NCBI RefSeq assembly: GCF_018967865.2
Contig: NZ_JAHLZY020000001.1
Location: forward strand, 186,001-250,000
Source: Hymenobacter siberiensis
Lineage (GTDB): Bacteria > Bacteroidota > Bacteroidia > Cytophagales > Hymenobacteraceae
Length of the DNA stretch: 64,000 nt
Direction: 5' to 3'
Below the pieces are notes generated by a model that ran no database searches, had not been told where the DNA came from, and saw only the letters and a list, made by a program, of their open reading frames with translations. The position numbers and the translations under genes are program-made. Positions 44,027-52,690 of this stretch are shown piece by piece; positions within the stretch are counted from its first letter, which is position 1; each line of letters opens with the position of its first letter.

Positions 44027-45469
44027 ATGCTCCGCATCCAGAACTACCTCAACGGCCAGCTCGTGCCACCGCAAGCCGGCCGCTACCTCGATAACGTAGA
44101 CCCCGCCACCGGCCAGGTCTACGGCCAGATTCCCGACTCCGGCCCCGAGGATGTGGCCGCCGCCGTGGCCGCCGCCGAAGTCGCTCTGCCCGCCTGGCGC
44201 GCGCTGCCCGCTGAAGACCGGGGCCGCCTGCTGGTAAAAATCGCCGACCTCATCGATGCCAACCTCGACCGTCTGGCCCGCGCCGAAAGCCAGGATAACG
44301 GCAAGCCCCTGAGCCTGGCCCGCGTGATGGACATCCCCCGCGCCGCCTCCAATTTCCACTTCTTCGGCACTGCTGCCGGCCACTTCGCCACCGAAGCCCA
44401 CGTGCAGGAAGGCGTGGCCGTGAACTACACCGTGCGCCACCCCGTGGGCGTGGTGGGCTGCATCTCGCCTTGGAACCTGCCGCTCTACCTCTTTACCTGG
44501 AAAATTGCGCCGGCCTTGGCCGTGGGCTGCTGCGTGGTGGCCAAGCCCTCGGAAATAACCCCGGCCACCGCTTTTTTGCTGAGTGAATTATGCATGGAAG
44601 CCGGCTTGCCGGCGGGCGTGCTCAACATCATCCACGGCAACGGCCCCAACTGCGGGCAGGCCATTGTGGAGCATCCGGGTATCAAGGCCATCAGCTTCAC
44701 GGGCGGTACGGCCACCGGGCGGCACCTGGCCGCTACGGCCGCGCCCATGTTCAAAAAGCTCAGCCTGGAGCTGGGCGGCAAGAATCCCAACATCATCTTC
44801 GCCGATTGCGACTTGGCCGCCGCCGTGGCCACCAGCATCCGCAGCAGCTTCGCCAACCAGGGGCAGATTTGCCTGTGCGGCTCCCGCATTTTCATCGAGC
44901 GCCCGATTTACGAGGCATTCAAAACTGAGTTTCTGAAGCAGCTGCAGGACCAGAAAATCGGTGACCCGCTCGAAGCCGATACCAAACAAGGTGCCCTGGT
45001 GAGCGAAGCCCACCTGCACAAGGTGCTCGATTACATTAAACTAGCCCACGCAGAAGGCGGCACGCTGCTGGCCGGCGGCCACCGCGCCACCGTGCCCGGC
45101 CGCTGTGAAAGCGGCTATTTCCTGGAGCCCACCGTGTTCGAGAACCTGCCCTTCGACTGCCGCACCAACCAGGAAGAAATTTTCGGTCCCGTGGTCACCC
45201 TCACGCCCTTCGATACCGATGAGGAAGCGCTGCTGATGGCCAATAGCACCGACTACGGCCTCTCTGCCACCCTCTGGACGCGCGATTTGCAGCGCGCCCA
45301 CCGCGTGGCCCACCAGCTACACACCGGCATCGTCTGGATAAACACCTGGCTGCACCGCGACCTGCGCACGCCCTTCGGCGGCATGAAAAATTCCGGCGTC
45401 GGCCGCGAGGGCGGGCTGGAAGCGTTGCGGTTTTTTACCGAGGCGCAGAACGTGTGCGTGAAGCTCTGA
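44027..45469 (+). CDS. 2-Aminomuconate semialdehyde dehydrogenase-type aldehyde dehydrogenase
   Basis: A 480-residue NAD-dependent aldehyde dehydrogenase. Seen: ISPWNLPLYLFTWKIAPAL, cofactor-loop words FTGGTATGRH, catalytic Glu in SLELGGKNPNI, catalytic Cys282 in NQGQICLCGSR, and the C-terminal FGGMKNSGVGREGG. The WNLPLYLFTWK and CLCGSR words are those of the 2-aminomuconic/2-hydroxymuconic semialdehyde dehydrogenase group. With ACMSD present in the same window, oxidation of 2-aminomuconate semialdehyde to 2-aminomuconate is the likely reaction. It lies 13 kb from the other kynurenine genes, separated by glycosyltransferase genes. The stop TGA sits in a hairpin shared with the convergent Uma2 gene. 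Confidence 0.9.
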   Translation: MLRIQNYLNGQLVPPQAGRYLDNVDPATGQVYGQIPDSGPEDVAAAVAAAEVALPAWRALPAEDRGRLLVKIADLIDANLDRLARAESQDNGKPLSLARVMDIPRAASNFHFFGTAAGHFATEAHVQEGVAVNYTVRHPVGVVGCISPWNLPLYLFTWKIAPALAVGCCVVAKPSEITPATAFLLSELCMEAGLPAGVLNIIHGNGPNCGQAIVEHPGIKAISFTGGTATGRHLAATAAPMFKKLSLELGGKNPNIIFADCDLAAAVATSIRSSFANQGQICLCGSRIFIERPIYEAFKTEFLKQLQDQKIGDPLEADTKQGALVSEAHLHKVLDYIKLAHAEGGTLLAGGHRATVPGRCESGYFLEPTVFENLPFDCRTNQEEIFGPVVTLTPFDTDEEALLMANSTDYGLSATLWTRDLQRAHRVAHQLHTGIVWINTWLHRDLRTPFGGMKNSGVGREGGLEALRFFTEAQNVCVKL

Positions 45470-45600
45470 CCACGGATTTATCGGATTTAGCGGATTTCGT
45501 GGGTGATTTTTCGCGCACACGCATTGCCGTGTTCAGGATAGTTGATTCCGTCCTGGCACCACCCACAAAATCCGAATAATCCGCTAAATCCGCGGTTCAG
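45466..45600. repeat. Inverted repeat holding both convergent stop codons
   Basis: Imperfect inverted arms 45466-45505 and 45560-45600; each is made of repeated GGATTTa/tAAATCC words. The outer ends CTGACC and GGTTCAG carry the TGA stops of the aldehyde dehydrogenase and of the Uma2 gene respectively. Probably a two-way terminator. Confidence 0.75.
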
Positions 45601-46178
45601 ACCCCCGCATATACCTCCGCCAGCGGCACCTGGCAGCCGATGCTGCTCAAATCCAGCGTGGCGCTCAGGTCGCGGGTTTCGGTGAGGACCCAGCGCCCCA
45701 GGTCGTCCAGCGTATGTAGCTCGGCGTGAATGGCCTGGGCATCCAACGTCAGGTACTGGCGGAGGCTGGGCACCTGGCGGTAGAGCATGAACTTTTCGCT
45801 GCGGTCGTACTGGCTGGTAGTGGGCGAAAGCACTTCCACCAGCAGCGTGGGATTCAGCAGCGTATCGGGCTTTTTTTCTTCGTTGAATTCCGGCTTGCCG
45901 CACACCACCGTCAGGTCGGGGTACACGAAGGCGCTGCCGCTCATGATTTGCAGGCGCTGGTCGCTGCCCACCACCGAGCAGCCTTGGCTGCGTAATCGGC
46001 TATAAAGTTCGCCGGTCAGGTTCGCGCAAATCAGGTTGTGCGCGTAGCCTGCACCGGCCATAGCGCGGATTTCGCCCTGAAAATATTCGTGCTTGAATTC
46101 CGCCTCGCGTTCCAGACGCAGGTATTCTTCGGGCGAAACGTAGCTGGTGGGTTCGGTTTGGAAGGCGGGCTGAGCCAT
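45597..46178 (-). CDS. Uma2-family (DUF820) endonuclease-like protein
   Basis: A 193-residue protein of the Uma2/DUF820 family with a PD-(D/E)XK-like fold. Seen: SPEEYLRLEREAEFKHEYFQGEI, GAGYAHNLICANL, VYPDLTVVCGKPEF (the acidic Asp of the nuclease core) and TLLVEVLSPTTSQYDRSEKF (E-V-L-S-P plus Lys), ending LAEVYAGV. The family is abundant in cyanobacteria and Hymenobacter-like genomes; its biological role is unclear. A TACTTTTG box lies 26 bases upstream, back to back with the promoter of the acetyltransferase gene. Confidence 0.93.
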   Translation of the reverse strand: MAQPAFQTEPTSYVSPEEYLRLEREAEFKHEYFQGEIRAMAGAGYAHNLICANLTGELYSRLRSQGCSVVGSDQRLQIMSGSAFVYPDLTVVCGKPEFNEEKKPDTLLNPTLLVEVLSPTTSQYDRSEKFMLYRQVPSLRQYLTLDAQAIHAELHTLDDLGRWVLTETRDLSATLDLSSIGCQVPLAEVYAGV

Positions 46179-46204
46179 AATACAAGGACAATAAGGGGAT
46201 TACC

Positions 46205-46212
46205 CAAAAGTA
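46205..46212 (-). promoter_or_regulatory. Bacteroidota -7 box, TACTTTTG
   Basis: Perfect TAnnTTTG on the minus strand, 26 bases before the Uma2 ATG. Confidence 0.55.
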
Positions 46213-46236
46213 CGAAGCTAACCCCGCCCTTCTCCT

Positions 46237-46244
46237 TACCTTTG
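46237..46244 (+). promoter_or_regulatory. Bacteroidota -7 box, TACCTTTG
   Basis: Perfect TAnnTTTG, 26 bases before the acetyltransferase ATG; likely promoter of the whole nucleotide-sugar cassette. Confidence 0.6.
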
Positions 46245-46270
46245 CAGGCTGAACCGCCCGACCGCCCCGA

Positions 46271-46903
46271 ATGCCCCATAATACCCCCGATTATTACGCC
46301 CATCCCACGGCCATCCTCGACGAAGGGTGCCAGATAGGCCGGGGTAGCCGCATCTGGCACTTTAGCCACGTCTGCGCCGGGGCCGATATCGGCGAAGAAT
46401 GCAACCTGGGTCAGAACGTGTTTGTGGCCGACGGCGTGACCCTGGGCCGCAACGTGAAGGTGCAGAATAACGTGAGCCTCTACGGTGGCGTCGTCTGTGA
46501 GGACGACGTATTCCTGGGCCCTTCCGTGGTGTTCACCAACGTGAAAAACCCGCGCAGCGCCGTGCCCCGCAAAGGTCCCGGCCAGTACCAGACCACTTAT
46601 CTGGAGCAGGGCGTCACAATTGGGGCCAACGCCACCATCGTGTGCGGCACGCGGCTGGGCCGCTACGCCTTTGTGGGCGCGGGCAGCGTAGTCACGCACG
46701 ACGTTCCGGCGTATGCCCTCGTATACGGCACGCCCGCCCGCCCACAAGGCTGGATGAGCGCCTACGGCCACCGCCTCAGCTTCGACCAGCAAGGGCACGC
46801 CACTTGCCCCGAAAGTGCCGAAAAATATGAGCTGAGCGCCGACGAGCAATCGGTGCGGCCCGTGGTAACAACCACCGCCAGACGGCCCCGGGGGAATTCA
46901 TAA
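46271..46903 (+). CDS. Left-handed beta-helix N-acetyltransferase (WbpD/WlbB-like)
   Basis: A 210-residue hexapeptide-repeat acetyltransferase. Coils of the left-handed beta-helix are obvious (ILDEGCQIGRGSRIWHFSHVCAGADIG split over successive hexapeptides, then CNLGQNVFVADGV, VKVQNNVSLYGGV, VTIGANATIVCGT, YAFVGAGSVVTHDVP), followed by YALVYGTPARPQGWM. This is the pattern of WbpD/WlbB, which acetylates UDP-2-acetamido-3-amino-glucuronate using acetyl-CoA. The partners for that pathway (WbpE transaminase, WbpB) are not adjacent, so the substrate is uncertain. First gene of the nucleotide-sugar cassette, 29 bases before the dehydrogenase. Confidence 0.9.
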   Translation: MPHNTPDYYAHPTAILDEGCQIGRGSRIWHFSHVCAGADIGEECNLGQNVFVADGVTLGRNVKVQNNVSLYGGVVCEDDVFLGPSVVFTNVKNPRSAVPRKGPGQYQTTYLEQGVTIGANATIVCGTRLGRYAFVGAGSVVTHDVPAYALVYGTPARPQGWMSAYGHRLSFDQQGHATCPESAEKYELSADEQSVRPVVTTTARRPRGNS

Positions 46904-46932
46904 TTCATAATTCACAACCCATAATTTTAGCA

Positions 46933-48228
46933 GTGTACGACCAACTATTGCGCAAAGAGGCCACGCTGGCCGTTATCGGCCTCGGTTACGTGGGCCTTCC
47001 CATTGCCCTCGAATTTGCCAAGCAACTCAAGGTGATTGGCTTCGACATCAACGCCGGCCGCGTGGCCCAGATGAAAGAAGGCATTGACCCGAGCGGTGAG
47101 TTGGAAAAGAAGGATTTTGAAGGCTGCGACATCACCTTCACCGATTCGCTGGAGGTGCTGCGTCAGGCGCAATTCTACATCGTGGCCGTGCCCACGCCCA
47201 TCGATGAGCACGCACAGCCCGACCTTAAGCCGCTGCTTGGCGCCTCGGGTTCAGTAGGTAAGGTCCTGGAAAAAGGTGATTATGTGGTGTTTGAGAGCAC
47301 TGTATACCCCGGCTGCACCGAGGAGGACTGCATTCCGGTAATGGAGCGCCTCTCGGGCCTAAAATTCCCGACTGATTTTAAAGTGGGCTACTCGCCTGAG
47401 CGCATCAACCCCGGCGATAAGGAGCACACGTTGCGCCGCATCGTGAAAGTGGTGTCCGGCAACGACGAGGAAGCCCTCGATACCGTGGCCAAAGTGTACG
47501 AGCTGGTGGTAGATGCCGGCGTGCACCGCGCCAGCAGCATCCGCGTGGCCGAGGCTGCCAAAATCATCGAAAACACCCAGCGTGACGTCAATATCGCGCT
47601 GATGAACGAGCTGTCGATGATTTTTGACCGCATGAACATCAACACTTACGAGGTGCTGGAAGCTGCGGGTACCAAGTGGAATTTCCTGAAGTTCTCGCCC
47701 GGTCTGGTGGGTGGCCACTGCATCGGCGTGGACCCATACTACCTGACTTACAAAGCGAAAGAGCTGGGCTACGACGCCAAAGTCATTCTTTCGGGCCGCA
47801 CCACCAACGATAACATGGGAGCCTACATCGCCCGCAAAACGGTGCAGATGATGATTAAGAAAGGCAAGGACGTGGCCAAAAGCCGCGTGCTGGTGATGGG
47901 CGCTACCTTCAAGGAGAACGTGGAAGACATCCGCAACTCGAAAGTGGCCGACGTAATCCAGGAGCTGAAAAACTTCTCGGTGAATGTCGACATAGTGGAC
48001 CCGCACGCCGACTCCGACGAACTGCACCACGAGTATGGCTTCCGCCTGACCCAAAACGACGATGTGCGCACCGACTACGACGCCGTGATTGTAGCCGTGA
48101 GCCACGCGCCCTACGCCGCCAAAGACGAGGCCTACTTCCAGTCCATTACTTCCGAAAATGCCGTGCTGGTCGACATCAAAGGCCTGTACCGCGGCAAGAT
48201 GAAAGACCTGCAATACTGGAGCCTGTAA
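46933..48228 (+). CDS. UDP-N-acetylhexosamine dehydrogenase (WbpO/TviB-like)
   Basis: A 431-residue UDP-sugar 6-dehydrogenase. Seen: NAD motif VIGLGYVGLPIALEF, FYIVAVPTPID, GDYVVFESTVYPGCTEE, YSPERINPGDK, substrate region AEAAKIIENTQRDVNIAL, catalytic Cys in GGHCIGVDPYYL, and the C-terminal GATFKENVEDIRNSK. These words fit the WbpO/TviB group that oxidises UDP-GlcNAc or UDP-GalNAc to the uronic acid. Start is GTG at 46933. With the TviC/WbpP-like epimerase at 50721 it would supply UDP-GalNAcA. Upstream spacer has three ATTCATA words. Confidence 0.93.
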   Translation: MYDQLLRKEATLAVIGLGYVGLPIALEFAKQLKVIGFDINAGRVAQMKEGIDPSGELEKKDFEGCDITFTDSLEVLRQAQFYIVAVPTPIDEHAQPDLKPLLGASGSVGKVLEKGDYVVFESTVYPGCTEEDCIPVMERLSGLKFPTDFKVGYSPERINPGDKEHTLRRIVKVVSGNDEEALDTVAKVYELVVDAGVHRASSIRVAEAAKIIENTQRDVNIALMNELSMIFDRMNINTYEVLEAAGTKWNFLKFSPGLVGGHCIGVDPYYLTYKAKELGYDAKVILSGRTTNDNMGAYIARKTVQMMIKKGKDVAKSRVLVMGATFKENVEDIRNSKVADVIQELKNFSVNVDIVDPHADSDELHHEYGFRLTQNDDVRTDYDAVIVAVSHAPYAAKDEAYFQSITSENAVLVDIKGLYRGKMKDLQYWSL

Positions 48229-48233
48229 TTATT

Positions 48234-48330
48234 TAGCGGTTAGCCATTAGCTTTTAGCTGTTAGCCATTTCTGTGGAGTAGCAGTCAAAAAAAGCTAACA
48301 GCTAATGGCTTTCAACTAATAACTAATAAC
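48234..48330. repeat. Intergenic inverted word repeat
   Basis: Left side TTAGCCATTAGCTTTTAGCTG and right side AGCTAACAGCTAATGGCT form an imperfect hairpin made of AGCTAA-type words. It fills the 102-base gap between two co-oriented genes. No gene seen. Confidence 0.6.
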
Positions 48331-49347
48331 ATGAAGATTCTTGTTACCGGCGGAGCCGGCTACATTGGCTCCCACACGGTAGTTGCCCTTCAGCAGGCCG
48401 GCTATCAGCCGGTTATCGTAGATAATTTCAGCAACTCGGAAGAGCCAGCCCTGGCCGGTATCGAGTCAATTCTGGGCGTAAAGGTGCCGACTTACCGCAT
48501 CGACTGCGGTGATGAAGCTGCGCTGCGTGGCGTGTTTGAGGCCGAGAAGGATATCAAAGGCGTGATTCATTTCGCGGCTTACAAAGCTGTGGGCGAGTCA
48601 GTGGCTAAGCCATTGGCCTACTTCCAGAACAACGTGGGCTCGCTGCTGACGCTGCTGGCCGTAATGCCGGACTTTGGGGTCGAGAACCTGGTGTTTTCGT
48701 CGTCGTGCACCGTGTATGGCATTCCCGATGCGCTGCCCGTGACCGAGGCCACACCTACCAAGCCGGCCTCGTCGCCCTACGGCCGCACCAAGCAGATGTG
48801 CGAGGAAATCGTGCATGATGTGTCGGCGGCCCCGACCAACAAGCTGCGCACCATTCTGCTGCGCTACTTCAATCCCATCGGGGCGCACGAATCCGCCAAA
48901 ATCGGCGAATTGCCCCTGGGCGTGCCGAATAACCTGGTGCCCTACATCACCCAAACGGCGGCCGGCATCCGCGAGAAGCTGACCATCAATGGCAGCGACT
49001 ACGACACGCCCGATGGCACTAATGTGCGCGACTACATCCACGTTGTGGATTTGGCCAAGGCGCACATCGTGGCCGTGCAGCGCCTGCTGGACCGCAAAGC
49101 CAGTGAGTCCGTCGAAACCTTTAATGTGGGCACCGGGCACGGTAATTCAGTGCTCGAAGTAGTGCAGGCATTCGAACAGGCCAGCGGCCAGAAGTTGAAC
49201 TACAGCATCGGCCCGCGCCGCCCCGGCGATGTGCCCGCCATCTACGCCGATGCCACCAAGGCCGCGCAGGTGCTGGGCTTCAAAACCGAAACTTCCCTGG
49301 CTGATTCCCTGGCCAGTTCCTGGAAGTGGCAGCAAACCCTGAAATAA
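48331..49347 (+). CDS. galE: UDP-glucose 4-epimerase
   Basis: A 338-residue extended-SDR epimerase interconverting UDP-glucose and UDP-galactose. Seen: ILVTGGAGYIGSHT (NAD), FAAYKAVGESVAKPL (typical of GalE), SSSCTVYG with catalytic Ser, YGRTK with Tyr and Lys, LRYFNPIGAH, and NGSDYDTPDGTNVRDYIHVVDLA. The C-terminal GPRRPGDVPAIYADATKA is standard. Length matches the family. It lies in the nucleotide-sugar cassette, bounded on both sides by repetitive spacers. Confidence 0.96.
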   Translation: MKILVTGGAGYIGSHTVVALQQAGYQPVIVDNFSNSEEPALAGIESILGVKVPTYRIDCGDEAALRGVFEAEKDIKGVIHFAAYKAVGESVAKPLAYFQNNVGSLLTLLAVMPDFGVENLVFSSSCTVYGIPDALPVTEATPTKPASSPYGRTKQMCEEIVHDVSAAPTNKLRTILLRYFNPIGAHESAKIGELPLGVPNNLVPYITQTAAGIREKLTINGSDYDTPDGTNVRDYIHVVDLAKAHIVAVQRLLDRKASESVETFNVGTGHGNSVLEVVQAFEQASGQKLNYSIGPRRPGDVPAIYADATKAAQVLGFKTETSLADSLASSWKWQQTLK

Positions 49348-49435
49348 ATATGAGAAATGGGGAAATGTGGAAATGTGCTTGATAAATAGCCATTGCCATC
49401 ATTTTCACATCAGTCACATTTTCACATTTGAAATC
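49348..49435. repeat. Intergenic inverted word repeat
   Basis: Left side GAAATGGGGAAATGTGGAAA, right side TTTTCACATCAGTCACATTTTCACATTT; imperfect inverted words. An in-frame ATG at 49367 lies inside it, but the RmlB family start is at 49436. Confidence 0.5.
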
Positions 49436-50491
49436 ATGAAAATCCTCATCACTGGCGGCGCCGGCTTTATCGGCTCCCACGTAGTTCGGCTCTTCGTTAC
49501 GAAATACCCCGAGCACCAGATTATCAACCTCGACGCGCTGACCTACGCCGGCAACCTGGAAAACCTGCGCGACATTGAGAAGGCTGAAAACTACCGCTTC
49601 ATTAAGGGCGATATTTCTGACCAGTCATTTATCGACCAGCTGTTTGCCAACGAGGAGCCCGATTCCGTGATTCACCTCGCGGCCGAATCGCACGTCGACC
49701 GTAGCATTACCGACCCGATGGCGTTTGTGAAAACCAACGTTATCGGCACGGTGAACCTGCTGAACGCGGCCCGCAACCTGTGGCAGCCCGGCGGCTACGA
49801 TGGCCACGTATTCTACCACGTGAGCACCGATGAGGTGTACGGCTCGCTGGACTTCGGCCCCGAGATGTTCACGGAGGAAACTTCTTACGACCCCCGCTCG
49901 CCCTATTCGGCTTCGAAAGCCAGCTCCGACCACTTTGTGCGCGCCTGGCACCACACCTACGGCCTGCCCATCAAGCTCAGCAACTGCTCGAACAACTACG
50001 GCCCCAACCACTTCCCCGAGAAGCTGATTCCGTTGGCTATTCACCGCCTGCGCACCGGCCAGCCGGTGCCGGTGTATGGCAAAGGCGAAAACGTGCGCGA
50101 CTGGCTCTTCGTGAAAGACCACGCCACGGCCATCGACGCGGTGTTCCACAACGGCAAAAATGGCGAAACCTACAATATCGGTGGCGTGAACGAGTGGCAG
50201 AACCTCAAGCTCATCGAACTGCTCTGCGACGTGGTAGACGAGAAAACCGGCCAGGCGCAGGGCACTTCGCGCAAGCTCATCAAGTTCGTGACCGACCGCG
50301 CCGGCCACGACATGCGCTACGCCATCGACTCCAGCAAAATTATGAACGAGCTGGGTTGGAAGCCGTCCGTGACCTTCGAGCAGGGCCTCGCCCAGACCGT
50401 GGACTGGTACCTCGCCAACGAAGAGTGGCTCAACAGCGTAACGAGCGGCGCGTACCAGGACTACAACCAGAAGCAGTACGCGGGGCGCTAG
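49436..50491 (+). CDS. rfbB: dTDP-glucose 4,6-dehydratase
   Basis: A 351-residue extended-SDR dehydratase converting dTDP-glucose to dTDP-4-keto-6-deoxyglucose. Seen: [30 protein letters not shown] (the RmlB signature), HVSTDEVYGSL with catalytic Thr-Asp-Glu, YSASKASSDHFV with Tyr and Lys, SNCSNNYGPNHFPEKLIP, and RPAGHDMRYAI-like TDRAGHDMRYAIDSSK. Works with RmlA at 51815. RmlC and RmlD are not in the window. Start ATG chosen at 49436 as the family start. Confidence 0.97.
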   Translation: MKILITGGAGFIGSHVVRLFVTKYPEHQIINLDALTYAGNLENLRDIEKAENYRFIKGDISDQSFIDQLFANEEPDSVIHLAAESHVDRSITDPMAFVKTNVIGTVNLLNAARNLWQPGGYDGHVFYHVSTDEVYGSLDFGPEMFTEETSYDPRSPYSASKASSDHFVRAWHHTYGLPIKLSNCSNNYGPNHFPEKLIPLAIHRLRTGQPVPVYGKGENVRDWLFVKDHATAIDAVFHNGKNGETYNIGGVNEWQNLKLIELLCDVVDEKTGQAQGTSRKLIKFVTDRAGHDMRYAIDSSKIMNELGWKPSVTFEQGLAQTVDWYLANEEWLNSVTSGAYQDYNQKQYAGR

Positions 50492-50720
50492 CGCTCAGTT
50501 AAGAGTTATGAGTTAAAAGTTAGGAGTTGATACAACAGCAGCTCTGGCTACCAAGACTCAACTCTTACCTTTTAACTCTAGGACTTACGCAGTTGAAACA
50601 CTAACAAACTGAAAAACAGCAATATAACAAATATGCGTCTTGAATCCAAGTCGTTCATTTTCAGGTTACATAGCTTTTGAAGTGCGTAAGTCCTAAACTC
50701 ATAACTCATAACTAAACGAA
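50492..50720. repeat. Hairpin spacer interrupted by MITE-like element
   Basis: Left arm words AGTTAAGAGTTATGAGTTAAAAG and right words CAACTCTTACCTTTTAACTC form an inverted pair; the second arm is followed by the 113-base element at 50581-50693 and then AACTCATAACTCATAACTAA. The element therefore seems to have inserted into a pre-existing repeat. No gene seen. Confidence 0.65.
50581..50693. mobile_element. MITE-like element, copy 2 (113 bp)
   Basis: Same length, ends and orientation as the element at 21566-21678, with six differences in 113 bases. Terminal inverted repeats GGACTTACGCA/TGCGTAAGTCC are intact and flanked by TA on both sides, a possible two-base target duplication. Confidence 0.88.
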
Positions 50721-51728
50721 GTGTACGAAAACCCCTTCCATGAGCAGCCGCTCGACAAGCTGACCTTTCTCGTTACCGGCGGCGCGGGCTTCATCGGCTC
50801 CAACATCGTGGAGTATCTGCTGAAATACGGCGTGAAGAAAGTGCGGACGCTGGACAACTATTCCAACGGCTTTCACAAAAATCTGGCGCTGTTTTCAGAT
50901 GATAACCGCTTGGAAATCATCGAAGGCGATATCCGCGACGCGGCTACCTGCGCCGCTGCCTGCGCAGGCGTGGACGTGGTGCTGCACGAAGCCGCGCTTG
51001 GCTCGGTGCCGCGCTCCATTAAGGACCCGGTGCTGACGAATGATGTGAATGTGGGCGGCTTCGTGCAGATGCTGACCGCCGCCAAAGACGCGGGCGTGAA
51101 GCGCTTCGTGTACGCGGCCTCGTCGTCGACCTACGGTGACCACCCCGGCCTGCCCAAAGTGGAAGACCGCATCGGCAAGCCGCTCTCGCCCTACGCGGTG
51201 ACAAAATATGCCAACGAGCTGTATGCTGATGTGTTTGCGAAAACCTACGGCATGGAAATCGTTGGCCTGCGCTACTTTAATATCTTCGGCCCGCGCCAGG
51301 ACCCCGGCGGAGCCTACGCGGCGGTAATTCCGCTGTTTATCGACGCTATTCTGCAAAATACGCCACCCACGCTGAACGGCGACGGCGGCCAGACTCGCGA
51401 TTTCACCTTCGTGGAGAACTGCGTGGAGGCCAACATCCGCGCCGCTCTGGTAACGAACCCCGAGGCCCTGGGCCAGGTGTACAACATTGCCGTGGGCGAC
51501 CGGACTTCGCTGGTGCAGATGTACGACATCCTGCGCGAGGAAGCGGGCTCGGATTTGGCTCCGGTTTTTGGGCCGGACCGCGCCGGGGATATCCGCGACT
51601 CTTTGGCCGATATCTCGAAGGCCAACCGGTTGCTGGGCTACCAGCCGCAGGTGCGCATCCGCGAGGGTTTGAAGCAGACGCTGGCGTGGTTCAAGGCCAA
51701 TCAGGCGTTCATTCAGGAACGTAATTAA
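50721..51728 (+). CDS. UDP-N-acetylhexosamine 4-epimerase (WbpP/TviC-like)
   Basis: A 335-residue extended-SDR epimerase. Seen: [47 protein letters not shown] (the SVPRSI word is typical of WbpP/TviC), [14 protein letters not shown] with catalytic Ser, YAVTK with Tyr and Lys, and [21 protein letters not shown]. Interconverts UDP-GlcNAc/UDP-GalNAc or their uronic acids, matching the dehydrogenase at 46933. Start is GTG at 50721. Immediately follows a MITE-carrying spacer, so read-through into it depends on that insertion being transcriptionally silent. Confidence 0.93.
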   Translation: MYENPFHEQPLDKLTFLVTGGAGFIGSNIVEYLLKYGVKKVRTLDNYSNGFHKNLALFSDDNRLEIIEGDIRDAATCAAACAGVDVVLHEAALGSVPRSIKDPVLTNDVNVGGFVQMLTAAKDAGVKRFVYAASSSTYGDHPGLPKVEDRIGKPLSPYAVTKYANELYADVFAKTYGMEIVGLRYFNIFGPRQDPGGAYAAVIPLFIDAILQNTPPTLNGDGGQTRDFTFVENCVEANIRAALVTNPEALGQVYNIAVGDRTSLVQMYDILREEAGSDLAPVFGPDRAGDIRDSLADISKANRLLGYQPQVRIREGLKQTLAWFKANQAFIQERN

Positions 51729-51730
51729 TT

Positions 51731-51804
51731 TGTAGCCTGGACTCCGTGAGTCCGGGCGTTAGTCCAGATTCTCCAATACCCGGACTCGCAGAGTCCAGGC
51801 TACA
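51731..51804. repeat. GTAGC-type palindromic repeat, paired arms
   Basis: Arms 51731-51756 and 51779-51804 are inverted repeats identical at 24 of 26 bases (TGTAGCCTGGACTC, GAGTCCGGG). It fills the 86-base gap between two co-oriented genes and ends ten bases before the rfbA start codon. Confidence 0.85.
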
Positions 51805-51814
51805 ATTCTTACCT

Positions 51815-52690
51815 ATGAAAGGAATTATCCTCGCCGGCGGCTCCGGCACCCGCCTGCATCCGCTCACGCTGGCGGTCTCGAAGCAGTTGATGCCCGTGTA
51901 CGACAAGCCGATGATTTATTATCCACTGTCGATTCTGCTGTCGGCTGGTATTCGGGAAGTGCTGATTATCACCACGCCCCACGACCAGGAGCAGTTTAAA
52001 AAGCTTTTGGGCGACGGCAAAAACCTAGGCTGCGATTTCCAGTACGTAGTGCAGGAAGTGCCCAACGGCCTGGCCCAGGCCTTCGTGCTGGGTGCCGATT
52101 TCATTGGCAAAGACAAGGTAGCCCTGGTACTTGGCGACAATATTTTCTATGGCGCGGGCCTGGAGGAATTGCTGAAGTCGAACAACGACCCCCAGGGCGG
52201 CGTGGTGTTCGCCTACCACGTGCACGACCCCGAGCGCTACGGCGTGGTGGAATTCGATGCCGACAAAAATGCCCTCAGCATCGAAGAGAAGCCGGAGAAG
52301 CCTAAGAGCAACTATGCCGTTCCCGGCCTTTATTTCTACGACAACGACGTGGTGGAAATCGCCAAAAACCTCGAAATGAGCCCGCGCGGCGAATACGAAA
52401 TCACAGACGTGAACCGCGAGTACCTCAAGCGCGGCACGCTGAAAGTGGGCATCCTGGGCCGGGGCACGGCCTGGCTCGATACCGGCACGTTTGAAAGCCT
52501 GATGCAGGCGGGCGAATTCGTGAAAGTAATTGAGCAGCGCCAGGGCCTGAAAGTAGGTTCCATTGAGGAAGCCGCTTACCGCCAGGGTTTTATTGATGCC
52601 GACCAGCTCCGCGCCATTGCCGCCCCGTTGCGCAAAAGCGGCTACGGCGACTACCTGATGAACCTGCCCGACCAGCTGATGCTACAATAG
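51815..52690 (+). CDS. rfbA: Glucose-1-phosphate thymidylyltransferase
   Basis: A 291-residue nucleotidyltransferase making dTDP-glucose from glucose-1-phosphate and dTTP. Seen: [23 protein letters not shown] (split here as [12 protein letters not shown] then [16 protein letters not shown]), [69 protein letters not shown] and [13 protein letters not shown]. All match RmlA. The ATG at 51815 begins the family sequence. Last gene of the cassette; convergent with the response-regulator gene across an expanded hairpin. Confidence 0.97.
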   Translation: MKGIILAGGSGTRLHPLTLAVSKQLMPVYDKPMIYYPLSILLSAGIREVLIITTPHDQEQFKKLLGDGKNLGCDFQYVVQEVPNGLAQAFVLGADFIGKDKVALVLGDNIFYGAGLEELLKSNNDPQGGVVFAYHVHDPERYGVVEFDADKNALSIEEKPEKPKSNYAVPGLYFYDNDVVEIAKNLEMSPRGEYEITDVNREYLKRGTLKVGILGRGTAWLDTGTFESLMQAGEFVKVIEQRQGLKVGSIEEAAYRQGFIDADQLRAIAAPLRKSGYGDYLMNLPDQLMLQ

